From Osedax fenrisi (Eukaryota > Annelida > Polychaeta > Sabellida > Siboglinidae), in assembly GCA_964019155.1 (NCBI GenBank), contig OZ025241.1, positions 62,753,634 to 62,817,633 of the forward strand: a stretch of 64,000 bases of DNA. The letters run 5' to 3'. Both the position numbers and the translations under genes were made by a program. This document shows positions 1-13,381 of this stretch, in pieces. Below the pieces are notes generated by a model that was not told the DNA's origin, did no database searches, and worked only from the letters and a program-made list of their open reading frames with translations. The number at the start of each line of letters is the position of its first letter. Positions within the stretch are counted from its first letter, which is position 1.

Positions 1-118
1 CGTAATTCTAAGCAGGATGTTGTAGATTACTTTAATTTTCATAAAAAGTATAAAACTATTTTAATTTGAATAATTATTAACCAATATATCTTAATTATAG
101 TAACTCATATTATTTTCC

Positions 119-679
119 TATTACCGACCACCTAAATTACCCTATTACAGACCCCATGTGATAAATAATATCATTTCAAAATATATGTGTTTTTTTCTTT
201 GAAATGATTTGTTATTTATGTGTGTATCATTTTAACCCGTCAATAACTCTACAATGATTCTATAGGAATGATCCAATGATCCTAGTATATGTTTTTATAT
301 TCATAATCAGTTAATTTAAAGTTTAATTAATATAGAAATATAAAGTTCAATTATCAATTTAATATGAAAATTAAAACTTAAATTCAATGATATATAAATG
401 CGTGCGTTTTATAATTCATTAAATCTATTTATATAATATATTTGTATTGGATACAACAGTTTTATACATCATGCGTATTTTAGGGGGTCGGTAATTGGAG
501 AAGAGGGTCGGTATAAATCACATGTATCCAATTACCGACCCCACAAATTTAAAATAGCAAAGTTATGTATTGCCATAATATATATTACACTAATTACAAA
601 ATGTCAGATAAATATATTTAATATTGAATAAGTTATTACAAATATTCATTTAGGGGTCGGTAATTGGAGACTTTCCCCT
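119..679. mobile_element. MITE-like element C with TCGGTAATTGG iterons
   Basis: The right end is CTTTCCCCT at 671-679, the complement of AGGGGAAAG, preceded by GGGTCGGTAATTGGAG. The same iteron recurs as a perfect 16-bp inverted pair at 484-499 and 527-542 and in degenerate form at the left edge (ATTACCGACC near 119). The left terminus is degenerate, so that edge is approximate. No coding capacity. Confidence 0.55.
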
Positions 680-1105
680 ATACTGATTTTGAAACCTAAT
701 GTAAGATTTATATATGAACAATGTATTTATATACTGATACATTTATAATTTGAAATTAAATGAATATCAACTATTATGTATTTTAACTATTTAGAATAAT
801 AACTCCATTTAAATAAAATATTCATTAAACTATTTTTTTTGTAAAGAAGCTTCGTTACAAAATAAAATAAATATTCAACAAATTTTGATATTTTATAAAC
901 TCATCAAATAGGATTAGTAATATATATATATATATTATAAACAGGTTAATATAATAAATAAATTATGTTAATTAAATTAATAAATAATATATTAAGTACA
1001 CTATAGAATTAAGAATACTTCCAAAATCAAAGTTCGTTTACCACACGTGTAATTAGGCAAGCCTTATAAGTCTTGACTAATTAATGTGTGGTAAACAAAC
1101 CTTGC

Positions 1106-1151
<46 letters not shown>

Positions 1152-1680
1152 AGGCTATATAATATAAATTAATAACTTATATTATCAATACAAATATGAT
1201 AACTGTTTAAGTAATATTTGTTTTTATTTCGATTTTTAATTTAAATTTATTAAGTTTTCATATATATAATATATATATATATTACCTATAGGTATTGCCT
1301 ATATATTGAACAATATAGTTACAGTAGAGTTATATTGAATTATAATATAGTATACTCTTATATATATATTATTTTTTTTAAATAAGTCTATATTTAATAT
1401 TTTCATTATTATCCTTATATATAACAATATAAATGATATCATATTATTAACCCATATATTCTATATATTTCATGTAGGTGATAATGTATAATCAATATAT
1501 TGGATAAAGGAAAATTTGAATAATTATTATAATCAATGAAAAGTGTGTACTTAAAATGATTCATTAATTATGTAATTCATAATACATAAATACGATACAT
1601 TTATAAAAACAAATTATAGAATGAACTCATATCATTTTAAATATATAAATCAATATTTCAGAATGTTTCATACTTTAAAC
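680..1680. other. AT-rich spacer
   Basis: No gene, RNA or transposon end recognised. A near-perfect inverted repeat occurs at about 1030-1103 (GTTTACCACAC...GTGTGGTAAAC) just before a TA array. Confidence 0.5.
1108..1148. repeat. (TA)n microsatellite
   Basis: About 20 uninterrupted TA units. Confidence 0.9.
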
Positions 1681-2892
1681 CTCTGATAACGAGGACTCTA
1701 AAGTCGTCAATGAATCAGTGATTTTAAAAAGCCACTCGATTGTGTTCGTCACGAAGGACTATGGAGTGCTATGGATAGTTTTGGTATATCACAAGGTATA
1801 ACAGAAAACATAACATAATTGTATGAAAACTCCGAAATTTCATTCTTATTGGAAACATATGTTGTAGATCCCTTCAAAACTTCTCTTGTAATACGACATG
1901 ATGTCCCATATTCCATGTTGTCGATGTCTATTTAATATATTCCTCGAATAAATTATGTCAGATACCCTGATAAATCACAATTCCAGTATCTCTATAGGCG
2001 GTAGAGAAATATCCAACCTTCGATTCTCTGATGACATTGCTATAATAAGTGGTAGCAACGATGAACTACAACAACTTATTAATAGTCTATCAAAACATGC
2101 GAGTGTGTATTGTATGGAAATTAGCTCTGAAAAGAGCAAAACCATGATGAACAGTAGAGATATAAGTTTATATGTAAATATCAGTATTAATGGAGAAATA
2201 TTGGAAGAAGTAGATTAATTTAAACGTCATGGGAACTATAAATAAATATGTTACCAGTGAAGCAGTGATCCGATCAGACTAGCCACCTCTAAATTGGATT
2301 TTATATGATTACAAACTATATGGTAACATTTAACATGCTACAATGTAAAAAAATTAGCTTACAAACTAAATTATTTCTGTATAAAATACTATAGTATTTA
2401 TAGCATTATAGTGCTCTCAATATTACTCTATGGATGCGAAGCTTAGACGAATTCAGAAAATATAGAGAATAAAATGCAATCCTTCGAAAATAAAGCACAC
2501 ACGACTGCAGTCGTCTGTTAGGAGTAAATTGTCGATAACACGAAACGAATATCTACATTAAAGACAAAATGAACTCTTATTTTGGGAAGTTTCCACCATT
2601 GTTGTCAATAATTACAAAAATAGAGTTGTGTTGGTTTGGACACTTATAACGTCACATTACTCTGGATAAAACTAATCAACAATGAAAATCGAAGGGGCAA
2701 GATTTCGTGGCAGCCCTAATATGGAATGGTTGAATAACGTTTTTAAATGGACATGCAAATATGTCGGTGACCTAGCGATGATGACCTGATGACCTACTGA
2801 TGACGAATAACCGAAACTAATGGCGACATTGTTATGACACATATTTTAATTCTTCCTATGATGTAATAATAATGGGATAAAAGTAAAGTAAG

Positions 2893-2893
<1 letters not shown>
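1680..2893 (+). mobile_element. RTE-like LINE, decayed 3' fragment
   Basis: Translated pieces in order: an RT-domain fragment (HCVRHEGL-like, FGISQG) near 1730-1810; SISIGGREISNLRFSDDIAI (1987-2046), where the catalytic YADD is FSDD; ELQQLINSLSKHAS; then past frameshifts LLYGCEAW near 2424, LCWFGHL near 2627 and GRRRGKISWQ near 2690. The order and spacing match RTE/BovB-type endonuclease-reverse transcriptases. It ends in a GTAAAGTAAGTAA tail followed by a TA microsatellite. Several stops and frameshifts mean it is dead. Confidence 0.8.

Positions 2894-2898
<5 letters not shown>

Positions 2899-2938
<40 letters not shown>
2899..2938. repeat. (TA)n microsatellite at LINE 3' tail
   Basis: About 20 TA units immediately after the LINE tail at 2893. 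Confidence 0.85.
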
Positions 2939-2939
<1 letters not shown>

Positions 2940-2941
<2 letters not shown>

Positions 2942-3366
2942 TTAGAGACTATAGACTATATGACTTACAATGGTAGTTGCTGTGACTTTTCTGTATCTTT
3001 TCCGTTTGTTATAGTATTATAATATCACATTCACTCATCACCTACATCTTATTTATGAATAGTACATTAGTACTATGCACATGTAAATCAATGATTGTTA
3101 TTGTGATGTTTACATTATGTCTGGTTTTGTGTCTTTTTAATTTATTACAATAAACGTATTACCTGTTTATATATTTATATAGGTTTGGGATAAACCTAAT
3201 AATATGAGCATAAAAACATTAATGAAAGTTATAAAATAATATTATTATTGTCTTATGTATACCGTTTAATTTGAGTATATATATATTAACTAGTTATGAA
3301 GAAAAAATCAAAGTCTTTGCAAAATCAACATATTCTATTGTCGAATTTTAAATGTAATTAATTTCC

Positions 3367-3403
<37 letters not shown>

Positions 3404-4265
3404 TAATTGTAATTATATTGATTTTCAACTTATAAAAGTCTATAACAACTTTTTTCGCATTTTTTAAATTATTATGATCTCAGATTTTTTCGAACTTTTC
3501 TGTATTTTACTCAATAATGAATTAAAATAATATATATGCTTAAATAATTCATTAGATGCTTATTTTAATATATATATATTAAGATTTTAAATTTTAGATT
3601 ACAATTTTAATATATATATATATTCTATAGAACACTGTATACTATAAGTTCCAAAAGTATACACTAAGTAGAAATATATTTCTTTTATTACATTACTGAA
3701 TTGGAATAATATATAGATTAAGGCATATTTACTTTAGCGATATATACAATTTGAATATTATTATTTATATATATATATATCAATTTGAGGAGAAACTAAT
3801 TTTTGTATTTGAGATATAAAAATACATCATTTATGACGAATTTATAATATAATAACTCTATCAAAATAAAAGTTTGTATAATAGGTAATACTAATATATA
3901 AAAAATTCATGATAATATATAAAAACTAATTTATTATATGACCTTACTACACTATTATTATATTATATATATAGATAGACAGATATTTAAATAATAATGC
4001 TAAGCATATTACATTACTTTGGTTGCATTATATTACTTTGATATCCTTCGACATTCTTTGCATCATAACCGGATCGGGCTATTTTCCCAAGTCAATGTAA
4101 ACTTATTCATCTAAACGGATACGTTATTCACTGTGGTAATTTCTTCCACTAGCGTTACATTACATTACATTACATTCCATTATATTCCAGTACATCTTCC
4201 ACTAACAGATCTAGATAGTTGTTTGCATATCTTCATGTATAATAGATATATCATAAATATAAGTA

Positions 4266-4310
<45 letters not shown>

Positions 4311-4593
4311 TATAGGATATCTTACATCCTACTTGATTTCCGAGATAATGCATCGTTATTAACTTCGTTGTAACTTCTAAACTATGGTTTACTACATGTG
4401 GTCACTGCAGTAACAAGTATATATATAGGTCCATCTCTCTATATTGTGATCACCGTTGGAATGAACATAGGCATAACATAACATAATCTAATTTGTATAT
4501 CCCTCTGTAATTATCCGTTACTTGTATTTCACTTTTATTCGGGAAAGGTAATATACAAACTTTTGTTCCATCATTTGATAATATTTAGGTTGT

Positions 4594-4651
<58 letters not shown>

Positions 4652-5430
4652 CTATAGCTATATCATTATAATAGTAGATAGTATATATACATGATATATA
4701 TATACATGTATATATATATAGTTACTAGGATATAGTTATAAGCATATATAGTTATAAGCATATAACGGTATATATCCGCGGTTTTACTTATCTTAATTGT
4801 TGTTAATACAGTTTATAGTTCCTTCAATGCAAATGATATATTTCAAATTTATGAACTTAAGTTCTATATTGAAAACAGTTTCTGTTATTTACAGTATAAT
4901 TGCTAATTAAAAGTTTTGAAAAAAGTAACTTCCATTTCTGAAATAGCTCTTCTTGATTGTAAGATTTTATTTTTGATTTGTTTGTATATTTTGTTCCGCT
5001 TATTTTATTAACAATTCGCCAAGAAATAACCGAATGTTATTATCACATGCTGATTTGATATCATATATATCATATGCAGGAATGTATCCTGTTTGGGTTA
5101 CGTATTATGATTTTATAATTATTCATATAGCATAAATATGTTTTATTTCGACACTATATTTAATTTCTATTTTCGATTATTTTGTTTTATTTTTACATTA
5201 ACTGTAAGACATTGTATTTCTTTATTTTTTAAATATTGTGTTACTTTGTCTCTTTCCATAACGTTAGAGAATAGTTGTAATTTATACATCCGATTATAAA
5301 ATTTCTTAAATACAAACTAATCAATATATTAATTAATAGATAATACAAAGTAATAATAAATTAAATTAGACACATATACCTTTATCCTCAATATTTACCC
5401 TGAAATTAACCTTGAAATTGAATATATATA

Positions 5431-5476
<46 letters not shown>

Positions 5477-5778
5477 TATATTCATATGTACCACTGAAAA
5501 TAATTTGAATACATGAATATAACGCGAATATTATACATTGATATTGATATCTATTAATTATAAAAGAAAATAAATAATCACTATAAAAATAACACTACGT
5601 ATGCTATAGCTTATATATCAGACTACTCTATAGACGACTAAACAGCGATTAGATGAATATGCAATTATAGAAATATAATTAAACATGTTTAACTTTTAAA
5701 TACATGCTCGTACTAGACATTATTTTTAATATTTTATATTTCATTAATAAATGAATTTATATGTTTAATTGAATATGC
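2940..5778. other. AT-rich spacer with TA microsatellites
   Basis: No gene recognised. Contains TA arrays at about 3370-3402, 4268-4309, 4597-4651 and 5431-5474 and a short ACATT repeat near 4160. At 5150-5230 a stretch resembles the 3' UTR seen at 19130-19415 (TTTCTATTTTCGATTATTTT, then TTAACTGTAAGAC), so it may be a LINE tail remnant. Short frames here encode only repeat peptides. Confidence 0.6.
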
Positions 5779-6480
5779 AGGGGAAAGTAACCGAATAAGG
5801 ACACTCTCGGTATCTCAGAAACCATAAATCCTACAAAAAAATGTTTAATAAATTAAATATTCATAATTATATAAATAGTCTAAAAAGTATGTTTTATTTT
5901 GTATTATTCAAAATACTGCTGGTATATATACAATAAACTGATTTTTTATTACATTTTAAATTGATGACAAAAAATGTCAACTTAAACAAATGTATCGATG
6001 TAAAATATAACATAATATTATTAAAAAATAAAGCATTCTAAAAATTATATATATAATTTCTATATTTGTTATCAAATATTCATTAAGTTATAAGCACATA
6101 TCTAGAGGTCATATAAATCCCTAATACGGACACCCTATAACCAATCAGCGCGCAGCGTATGAACTATTCTTATATTTATAAGCTAAATCTAAAATTTTAT
6201 TATTTAGATATTAAATTGAATTATTAATTAAAAAATAAACAAATTATTAACTAATTAAATTAGAATAAATTATTCATAAAATTAATTATAAATAATGTAA
6301 TTTTAATTTGTCTGATTTATTCATAAATAATATATAGTTTATATAGTGGTATGTAGGGTTTCTGTATTATAACATAGGGTATCCGTATTCGGACATGGAT
6401 ACCGAATACGGACACTCCCATTATCTATGGAATTAAAAGATTAAATACAATTTTAAAATCACAATAATATCTATAATTAT
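5779..6480 (+). mobile_element. MITE-like element A (CCGTATTCGG iterons), right end lost
   Basis: Begins AGGGGAAAGTAACCGAA at 5779, with iterons of CCGTATTCGG type at the left end, near 6120 and as an inverted pair near 6380-6415. It is the inverse-oriented relative of the complete 973-bp element at 51250-52222: it shares the GATACCGAGAGTGTCC-type end, the TCTAGAGGTCATATAA block and the GCGCGCAGCGTATGAAC block. The homology stops near 6480, so the right terminus (about 90 bp) is missing. No coding capacity. Confidence 0.75.
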
Positions 6481-6599
6481 TGGAAGAGGCGAAATAACCT
6501 ATTACATAGTATAAGAAAAATACATCCAAACTCCGAGACATTGTGGAAAACCATACATGGCTCGGATATTGCGCTAGAGTAGGCAACGGGAAACCATTC

Positions 6600-7222
6600 T
6601 AGTATTATCCAAAGAAAACAACCATGACAACTATAGGCTATAACTATAACTATAACTATAACTATAACTATAACTATAACTATAACTATAACCTACACAT
6701 ACAAACTGCCATAATGTCGAAGAATGAGTCCCACAGGTTGGACGATTTTAACCTTACTATAGTATACTGTATATACCAGTATACTGGGGAAGGGTATTCC
6801 ACTGTCACGAATAAGTGCAACAAGGATGACGTTGATGATATAAAGCCGAAAGGACGAACATCAATCGAGAATGGTGCATGGAAAAGGATAGTGGAAAGCC
6901 ATAGAACAGCAAAAGAAATAGTGAGAAACGGTACATGGAACGTAAGAACATTAAATAATGGTAATTTGGAATTAACCAAGAGAGAAATTGAAAAGACTAA
7001 TGTGGATATTTTTGGAATTAGTGAGATGAAATGGTCAGTAATGGGACACTTTAAGTCAGATGAACATGACATCTATTATTATGGACAGGAGACCTTAAAA
7101 GTAATGGAGTGGCATTTATATGTAATAATAAACTCCGAATATGTGTGATGGGTTTTAACCCAGTGAGTGACAGAATTGCTATAAATCGCATACAATATAA
7201 ACATTTAAACATAAATGTAGTA
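6600..7222 (+). mobile_element. RTE-like LINE (outer), 5' part: repeat leader and endonuclease N-terminus
   Basis: The reading frame from 6624 runs through a CTATAA hexamer array and then shows RNGTWNVRTLNNGNLELTKR, VDIFGISEMKWS and HDIYYYGQE, the N-terminus of an RTE/BovB APE-type endonuclease. After a frameshift it continues GFNPVSDRIAINRIQYKHLN to 7222, where a hAT-type element interrupts it. The reading resumes at 11092 with VYAPTS. Confidence 0.85.
6631..6692 (+). repeat. (CTATAA)n leader array of the LINE
   Basis: About ten units of CTATAA, just upstream of the endonuclease coding part. A similar CTATAACTATTA array sits in the same place before the LINE at 63.2 kb. Confidence 0.85.
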
Positions 7223-10200
7223 TAGGCCCGTAGCCACGGGGGGGGGGCCAACGGGGGCAAGGCCCCCCCCCCTGAGATCAGGTAGGCCCCTAAAACTTGT
7301 TTCACCTTAAGTTTTTTTCATATATTATTTACTAGATATTCAATTATATTTTTATTTTATAATTTTATTTATATTATATTTATTTATTATAATGTATGTA
7401 TTTTAGTCACAGACATTATAGTGAGGATCCAATTCAGTATTTATTGTTTTATAACATATTTTCTAGAATTATAATAAATATTAAAATAAATTTTAATAAT
7501 TTAATTGTGATTAATTAATAGTTACCCTATCATGATCAAACAACAATAAACTATTTTGTTTTCTAACTAAAATAGAGAAGACAAATTAATAGATCACAGA
7601 ATAGCAGTAACAGAATCAAATATCCAACCAACCCCAAACCTAAACAATGACATTATAAAATATATTTTTTTTTATAATTATCGTCCATCTTATCTCAGAA
7701 ATGTTTGTCCTAAAAGTACAAGTGGTAAAACACCCGGAACATCTTTTGGAAATAAAATAAGAAGATTTGTCGATAAGATGTATATATATATACAAAATAA
7801 AGCCAATTTAATTTATATTCATTTGTAGTTTACATCCCAATCATGTGATTTATTTTATAAATCGCATACAAAAGATTTAACTGTTGATTGACTACCAGTG
7901 TACACTCCTAAAAAGTATTATTTTCAACTCCTCAATGCTAGATCAGTATGAAATAAAATTAATTTTATTACATAATTAATTATTGATTCTAATTTGTCTA
8001 TTAGGTTACTGATATTACTGAGACTTGGCTAACTATCGATGATTCTGCTCTAGCTTCCCAACTGACCCCTAATTGTTTTTAAGTATTGCTTGCTAATAGG
8101 TCTACATCACATCATCGTGTAGCCTAGATATGTTATTCTAATCGGAACTTAAAATTATTTAGGTCATCTACCTCATGTTTCTCTTCATATGAAATTATGA
8201 TCTATAATATTCAGTTTCCATCATTATTTACCATTATAATTATATGTATCAACAGTTCACCTTCATCTAGCCTATGGAGTTTCTTAGATGACCTCATTTC
8301 TATTTTAGAATCTTTCACATCAGTTAACACGGTTATTCTTAGTGATTTTAATATTCAAATTAACAATGAAAATCATGCATCCTTATCTCTGAATTAACTT
8401 ATATTTGAGTATTCCCTGATGCAATATGTTTGCTTTACTACTAACACTAATAGTAATACTATTGACTTTTTTTGTATTTAGCTGATTCTAAATTAATTTC
8501 ATATCCCACTCAAAGTTCTCTAATATCTGATCACTTTGCCATATTATTTGATTTGAATGTGTCGGTGATACAAATTAAACTACCTTCTATAGATCATTCT
8601 ATATATCTATAGATCGTTTCGGAAAATCTCCTCTATTGATAAACCAATGTGTATTAACTTTGTATTTTATCAACTTAATAACATTATATCTTTTGATTTG
8701 TCTACACTTTTTGATTATTTTAATTTGTCATTATCTCATTCGCTTGATATTTGTGTACTTTACATTATTCTTATTAACCGAAGTTATTTTAAGATTCCCT
8801 GGTTTAATATTAGGCTTGTTAACCCGAGGCAACTACTTTGTTGACTATAATGCTAATAGACTAAATATGCATCCTGTAAACTTGAATCTGATCTTATTGC
8901 CTATAAAGTTTTCAATCGCTTTACAAGAAAAAACTTCTCTACCAAATCGTCATACTTCACTGATATGCTCGGTAGTTATGGAATATCTTATGAGCAAACT
9001 TATAAATTATCTTCCACCTTAGTAGGTAAAACCAGACCAATCATCTTCCTGACCAACCTGATTCAGTTATTTGTTCCTTATTTACCAATTATTTCAACAC
9101 AAAATTTCTATCATTATCAATATACTTCCAAACATCAACTCGGTACGTCTCAATCTCAACTTAACATTCACTCAGAATCACTGTTCATGTTTTTGCTTCC
9201 CACACATTGTACTCTCTTTTATGACATACATGAAAACCAATTCCCCCTTGATACTATTCTACTCAATCTACTTCGTTGATTATCACAATATTTTATTGGA
9301 ATTATCACAGAAATCATTCATATATCTCTTATATTATCTATTGTTCCACACTGAAATATTCATAGATTATTGCGATTTTAAAAAAACTAATCTTGACCAA
9401 TCTAGTTTATCAAGTTATCGTCAAATATCCCAGTTATCATCCATAAATAAGACATCTGTTTGTATCCAATCAACTTATTAATTACATTATGTCCAATGCT
9501 ATTTTTGATAAATATTAAAATGCGTATCTTCCTCATCTTAGTACGGAAACTGCCCTTACTTTGATCATTAATGATATTCTCATATATCTTGATAATAAAT
9601 TCCCATGATATTTCGTACTACTATACTTATCTAGTGCTTTTGATACTTTCAACACAATATTATTTCCATTAGACTTAATGAAATTAGTTTACATGGTCAA
9701 TTCCACAGTTGGTTTATGTATTTTATTTCATCTTGAACTTCCTATGTGAAAATTAACTCCTCGTCGTCTCCTCATTATGTTAACATACATGGTGATCCGC
9801 AAGGCTCTGTTATTGGCCCAATATTGTTCATTATTTAAATTCTTCCTATAAAATAAATGTTTCACAAATATCCTAATATTAACTATCATATTTATGCCGA
9901 TGATGTTATATAGCCATTTCCTAGTTCTAGTGATTCTGGTATGATTCAAATGTCTATGTTTAATTGTATTACTGATCTCACTCATTAGTTCTCTCATAAC
10001 TCCATGTCCTTAAATATAACTAACACTGATACTATCATATTCTCAAAATCCAGTTATCCTCTATCAATCACTCATAATTGTCTACTATATCTTCCAACTT
10101 CTTATACTATAACTATCTTCGGTTTCACTATAACCTCTCAACTAGACTAATATCCACACATTAATAATATGATACGCACTGCAACTATTTTCTATATAAT

Positions 10201-11083
10201 ATTAGAAAATCTCGTTATAAGCTTACATTTGCCATGACTAACTGTGTGATTCACTCATATTCAGTAGAGACATATATTTATGTTCATTATTGTGTAATAT
10301 ATCTGTTAACCTGATGTATAAACTCGAGCGTATTCAATGTCTTGATATACGTATATTATATAAACTAAACTTTGCCTCAATAGTTTATATATCTCCTTTA
10401 ATGAGATCAATAGGCTGGCTTAAGTTTAGATGTATTTGTAAATATAGGCTATTGTTTATTACGAATAAAGCAATACACCTCGGATTTCCTGAATATCTAT
10501 CTCAATCTATTATTATTCAGAGTTATAACATATCTAGTCGAAAGTGCTACATCATGAAATTGGCGTAACGCTAAACATATTTGTCCTACTCTAAATCAGC
10601 TATATTGGTTATTGCTCCGAATATCTGTAATTCACTGCCATATGATATTCGCTGTACTATATCGCTTTCATTGTTTAAACGTAAACTATATTTCAATTTT
10701 AAATCATTGTAACTCGTCTATTTGTTATACATTTTTTTCATTTATTTTAGATTTTGTTTTTTTATTATCTAATGACGCCTATCCATGTATTTTTGTAATC
10801 ATATATTTTATTTATTTGTATTTTATTATATTCATTTAAAGTTATGTTTATATAGTGTATAATATACACACACAGTGTATTTTATGTATTGTTTATTTAT
10901 ACCATGAGTAATTCACATTGTGCGTCGATATAAGTAATAGAATATACTAGTAAATTACAAGTAGTAATATCATAACTAGTATAAGTCTAGTAGTAGTCCT
11001 ACTAGTTTATATTCATTATATTTTAGTCTTAACATTTTATGGGGCCTTTTCCCCCCTTATATACATTTCTGGTTACGGGCCTG
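7223..11083. mobile_element. Non-autonomous hAT-type element inserted in the outer LINE
   Basis: Terminal inverted repeats are TAGGCCCGTAGCC (left) and CAGGCCCGTAACC (complement of the right end), with G/C runs just inside both ends. It is flanked by ATGTAGTA (7215-7222) and CTGTAGTA (11084-11091), an 8-bp target duplication with one mismatch, as expected for hAT. LINE coding resumes across the junction. No transposase is visible; most of the interior is a CR1/L2-like LINE. Confidence 0.85.
7560..10860 (+). mobile_element. CR1/L2-like LINE inside the hAT element, decayed
   Basis: Endonuclease pieces: NARSV near 7935, TETWLTIDDSALASQLTP near 8015-8070, VILSDFNIQINNEN near 8331 and LISDHFAILFDLNVS near 8527. 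RT pieces: KKTNLDQSSLSSYRQISQLS near 9382 and HGDPQGSVIGPILFI near 9790. C-terminal pieces: SPLMRSIGWLKFRCICKYRL near 10395 and CNSLPYDIRCTISLSLFKR near 10627. It is the same kind as the LINEs at 21-25 kb (ILKKPTLD, PQGSVLGPLLFL). Many stops and frameshifts. The ends are approximate. Confidence 0.8.
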
Positions 11084-11091
11084 CTGTAGTA

Positions 11092-12343
11092 CAAGTATAA
11101 GCCCCGACATCCAGCTCAGATAAAGTGGATATAGAAGCTTTTTATGAGACAGTACAATCTGTAATAGACCAAATACCTTTCTTTATATTATATGAGACTG
11201 GAATGTTGGGAAATATATATATCAAATATCATTACTGGTAACTTTGGACAGGGTGAGAGAAATGAGCGAGGTGATCAACTTGTAGAATTATGTAGTATAA
11301 ATGATCTTCGAATAATGAATACATTCTTCAAGTTGAATCCACGGAGGGCCTCCGTCGGAGGCTTTATGAAATTTTATAAAATGTAACAAAGTGAAGAGCA
11401 TCATAAAATAGGTAAAACAAGATACATATTTAAAGAAATAAAAAAGATGACAGGATCACGCAGCTCAAGTTGTGGTTCTATAAAACTAATTACTGGAAGA
11501 GTTGTCTAAGAAGAAAAGGATATAAAAAAGATATTGCAACAATATATATAAAATCTATACAGAAGAGATACCAATATAAATGATAATTGATATGAGGACG
11601 AACCTGGTGTATTAGAAATAGAAGTACAAGAAGCAATCCGACATATATTTAACATAAAAGTTCCAGGCTTGGCGGAATACCTACAGAATTCCTAAAAACA
11701 GGAGGTGTTTGTTGTATTATTATTAATTGTCATTGATTATTACCTAAGACCCTTGACATGCTTAACTTAACTTCCTCTTCTAAATAAATATATACATAGC
11801 CATCCAGTTGTAGGATACAGGATAGCCAGTCGTGACTTAATTAATATATAGGACATAGAGAATACTTTACTCAGAACTTAGACATCCTTATGTATCAAGA
11901 TAGTTAGATTAATGAACTAACATAACAGTGATGAGGCTATAAGAGTAATTACGAGTCTGTGTAATAGCATATGGAAAAAAAATAGATGGCCAAAGGACTG
12001 GAATAATTCCATATATGTCCATAATAGGGATTCCCTATATACAAAAAGGTTGATAAAAAAGAATTTGAAACTATAGAACAATCGCTTTAATATCACATGA
12101 TAGTAAAATATTCTTGAGAGTATGCAGAAAAGACTCGAGGCCTTCATCATCCCTAAATTACCAATAGAACAAGCCGGGTTTCGTAGAAGTAGAGGAACTA
12201 GAGATCATATTGATAACTTGATATGGATGATGAAAAACGCTAGAGGTCGTCAAAGATAACTCTTCATGTGCTTCTTTGATTAAAAAAAGGCATTTGACTG
12301 TGTATATCACCAAAGACTATAGTGCACTCTCAAAGAATACCAG
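11092..12343 (+). mobile_element. Outer RTE-like LINE, middle part (endonuclease C-terminus to RT)
   Basis: Continues the 6600-7222 element: VYAPTSSSDKVDIEAFYETV, ITGNFGQGERNERGDQLVE, LRIMNTFFKLNPRR, then TRYIFKEIKKMTGSRSSS, DEAIRVITSLCNSIWKKN, QAGFRRSRGTRDHIDNLIWM and KAFDCVYHQRLWCTLKEYQ. This is the standard order of RTE/BovB-type proteins. About 215 bp at 11709-11926 do not belong to the LINE reading. It is broken at 12343 by a foldback element. Confidence 0.85.
11709..11926. mobile_element. Unclassified ~215-bp insertion in the LINE
   Basis: The LINE protein reads FLKTGG up to about 11708 and DEAIRVI from about 11927, residues that are adjacent in related elements. The sequence between has no LINE similarity, no clear inverted repeats and no obvious target duplication. 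It could be an unknown short element or simply diverged filler. Confidence 0.4.
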
Positions 12344-13381
12344 TAAACTCGGACCAGGTAAATTCAGACCAGGTAAACTCGGACCACTTTTGAGGTAAAC
12401 TCGGACCACTTTTAAAGTAAACTCGGACCACTTTTTAAAAACATAAAGTAAACTCGGACCACTTATTAAAAACATAAAGAAGATTCGGACCACTTTTAAA
12501 ATAACTATATTTTGTATATTTCTATAATATAATATGCTTTAACTTACTTCCTATACTTACCTTATATAATTATATTATATCTGTTAAATAAATTATTAAA
12601 AGAGTCATTTAATATGATATAATTGTGGAATTATATATTTAATAGGTAAACATTTAATTTGAAATCGCACCACTTTTGAAGTAAACTCGGACCACTTTTG
12701 AAGTAAACTCGGACCACTTGTGAAGTAAACTCGGACCACTTATTAAAATAACTTATATATTGTATACTTCTATCATAATACATATAACTTCTATCGTGGG
12801 TCTCGTCGGTGATATACATAGAGCTAGAGAGAAATTTCTCTCTAGCTCTGTGGTGATATACGAAAATTTAAATTATGTTAAGTTATTAAATGTTATTAAA
12901 GTTATTAAATGATAAATTATGTATGTGTAGTAATATCGGAATACTCGCAATTATATACAGTGAAATTATACTTTTAACTTATAAGTTAAAGCATATTATA
13001 TGTTAGAAATATACAATATATAGGTGTATACGGTTGGTCTGAATCTTCTTTATGTTTTTAATAAGTGGTCCGAGTTTACTTCACAAGTGGTCCGAGTTTA
13101 CTTCACAAGTGGTCCGAGTTTACTTCAAAAGTGGTGCGAGTTCAAATTAAATGTTTACCTATTTAAATATATAATTCCACAAAAATATCATATTAAATGA
13201 TTCTTTTTATAATTTATTTAACAAATATAATATAATTATATAAGGTGGAAGTAAGTTAAAGCATATTATATTATAGAAATATACAAAATATAGTTATTTT
13301 AATAAGTGGTCCGAGTTTACTTTATGTTTTTAAAAAGTGGTCCGAGTTAACTTTAAAAGTGGTCCGAGTTTACTGGTACTC
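12344..13381. mobile_element. Foldback element with GGTCCGAGTTTAC iterons
   Basis: Two arms of about 500 bp are inverted copies of each other: 12344-12830 against 12900-13381. Each carries clusters of the 13-bp iteron GTAAACTCGGACC at the outer end and again in mid-arm. The middle holds a perfect 30-bp palindrome (12820-12849) flanked by direct GGTGATATAC copies. It is flanked by CTCTCAAAGAATACCAG (12327-12343) and CTCTCAAAGAGTACCAG (13382-13398), an unusually long 17-bp duplication of LINE target sequence. No coding capacity. Confidence 0.8.

Noticed and set aside
6686..7072. 128-codon minus-strand frame
   Set aside because: Shadow of the plus-strand LINE endonuclease coding region.
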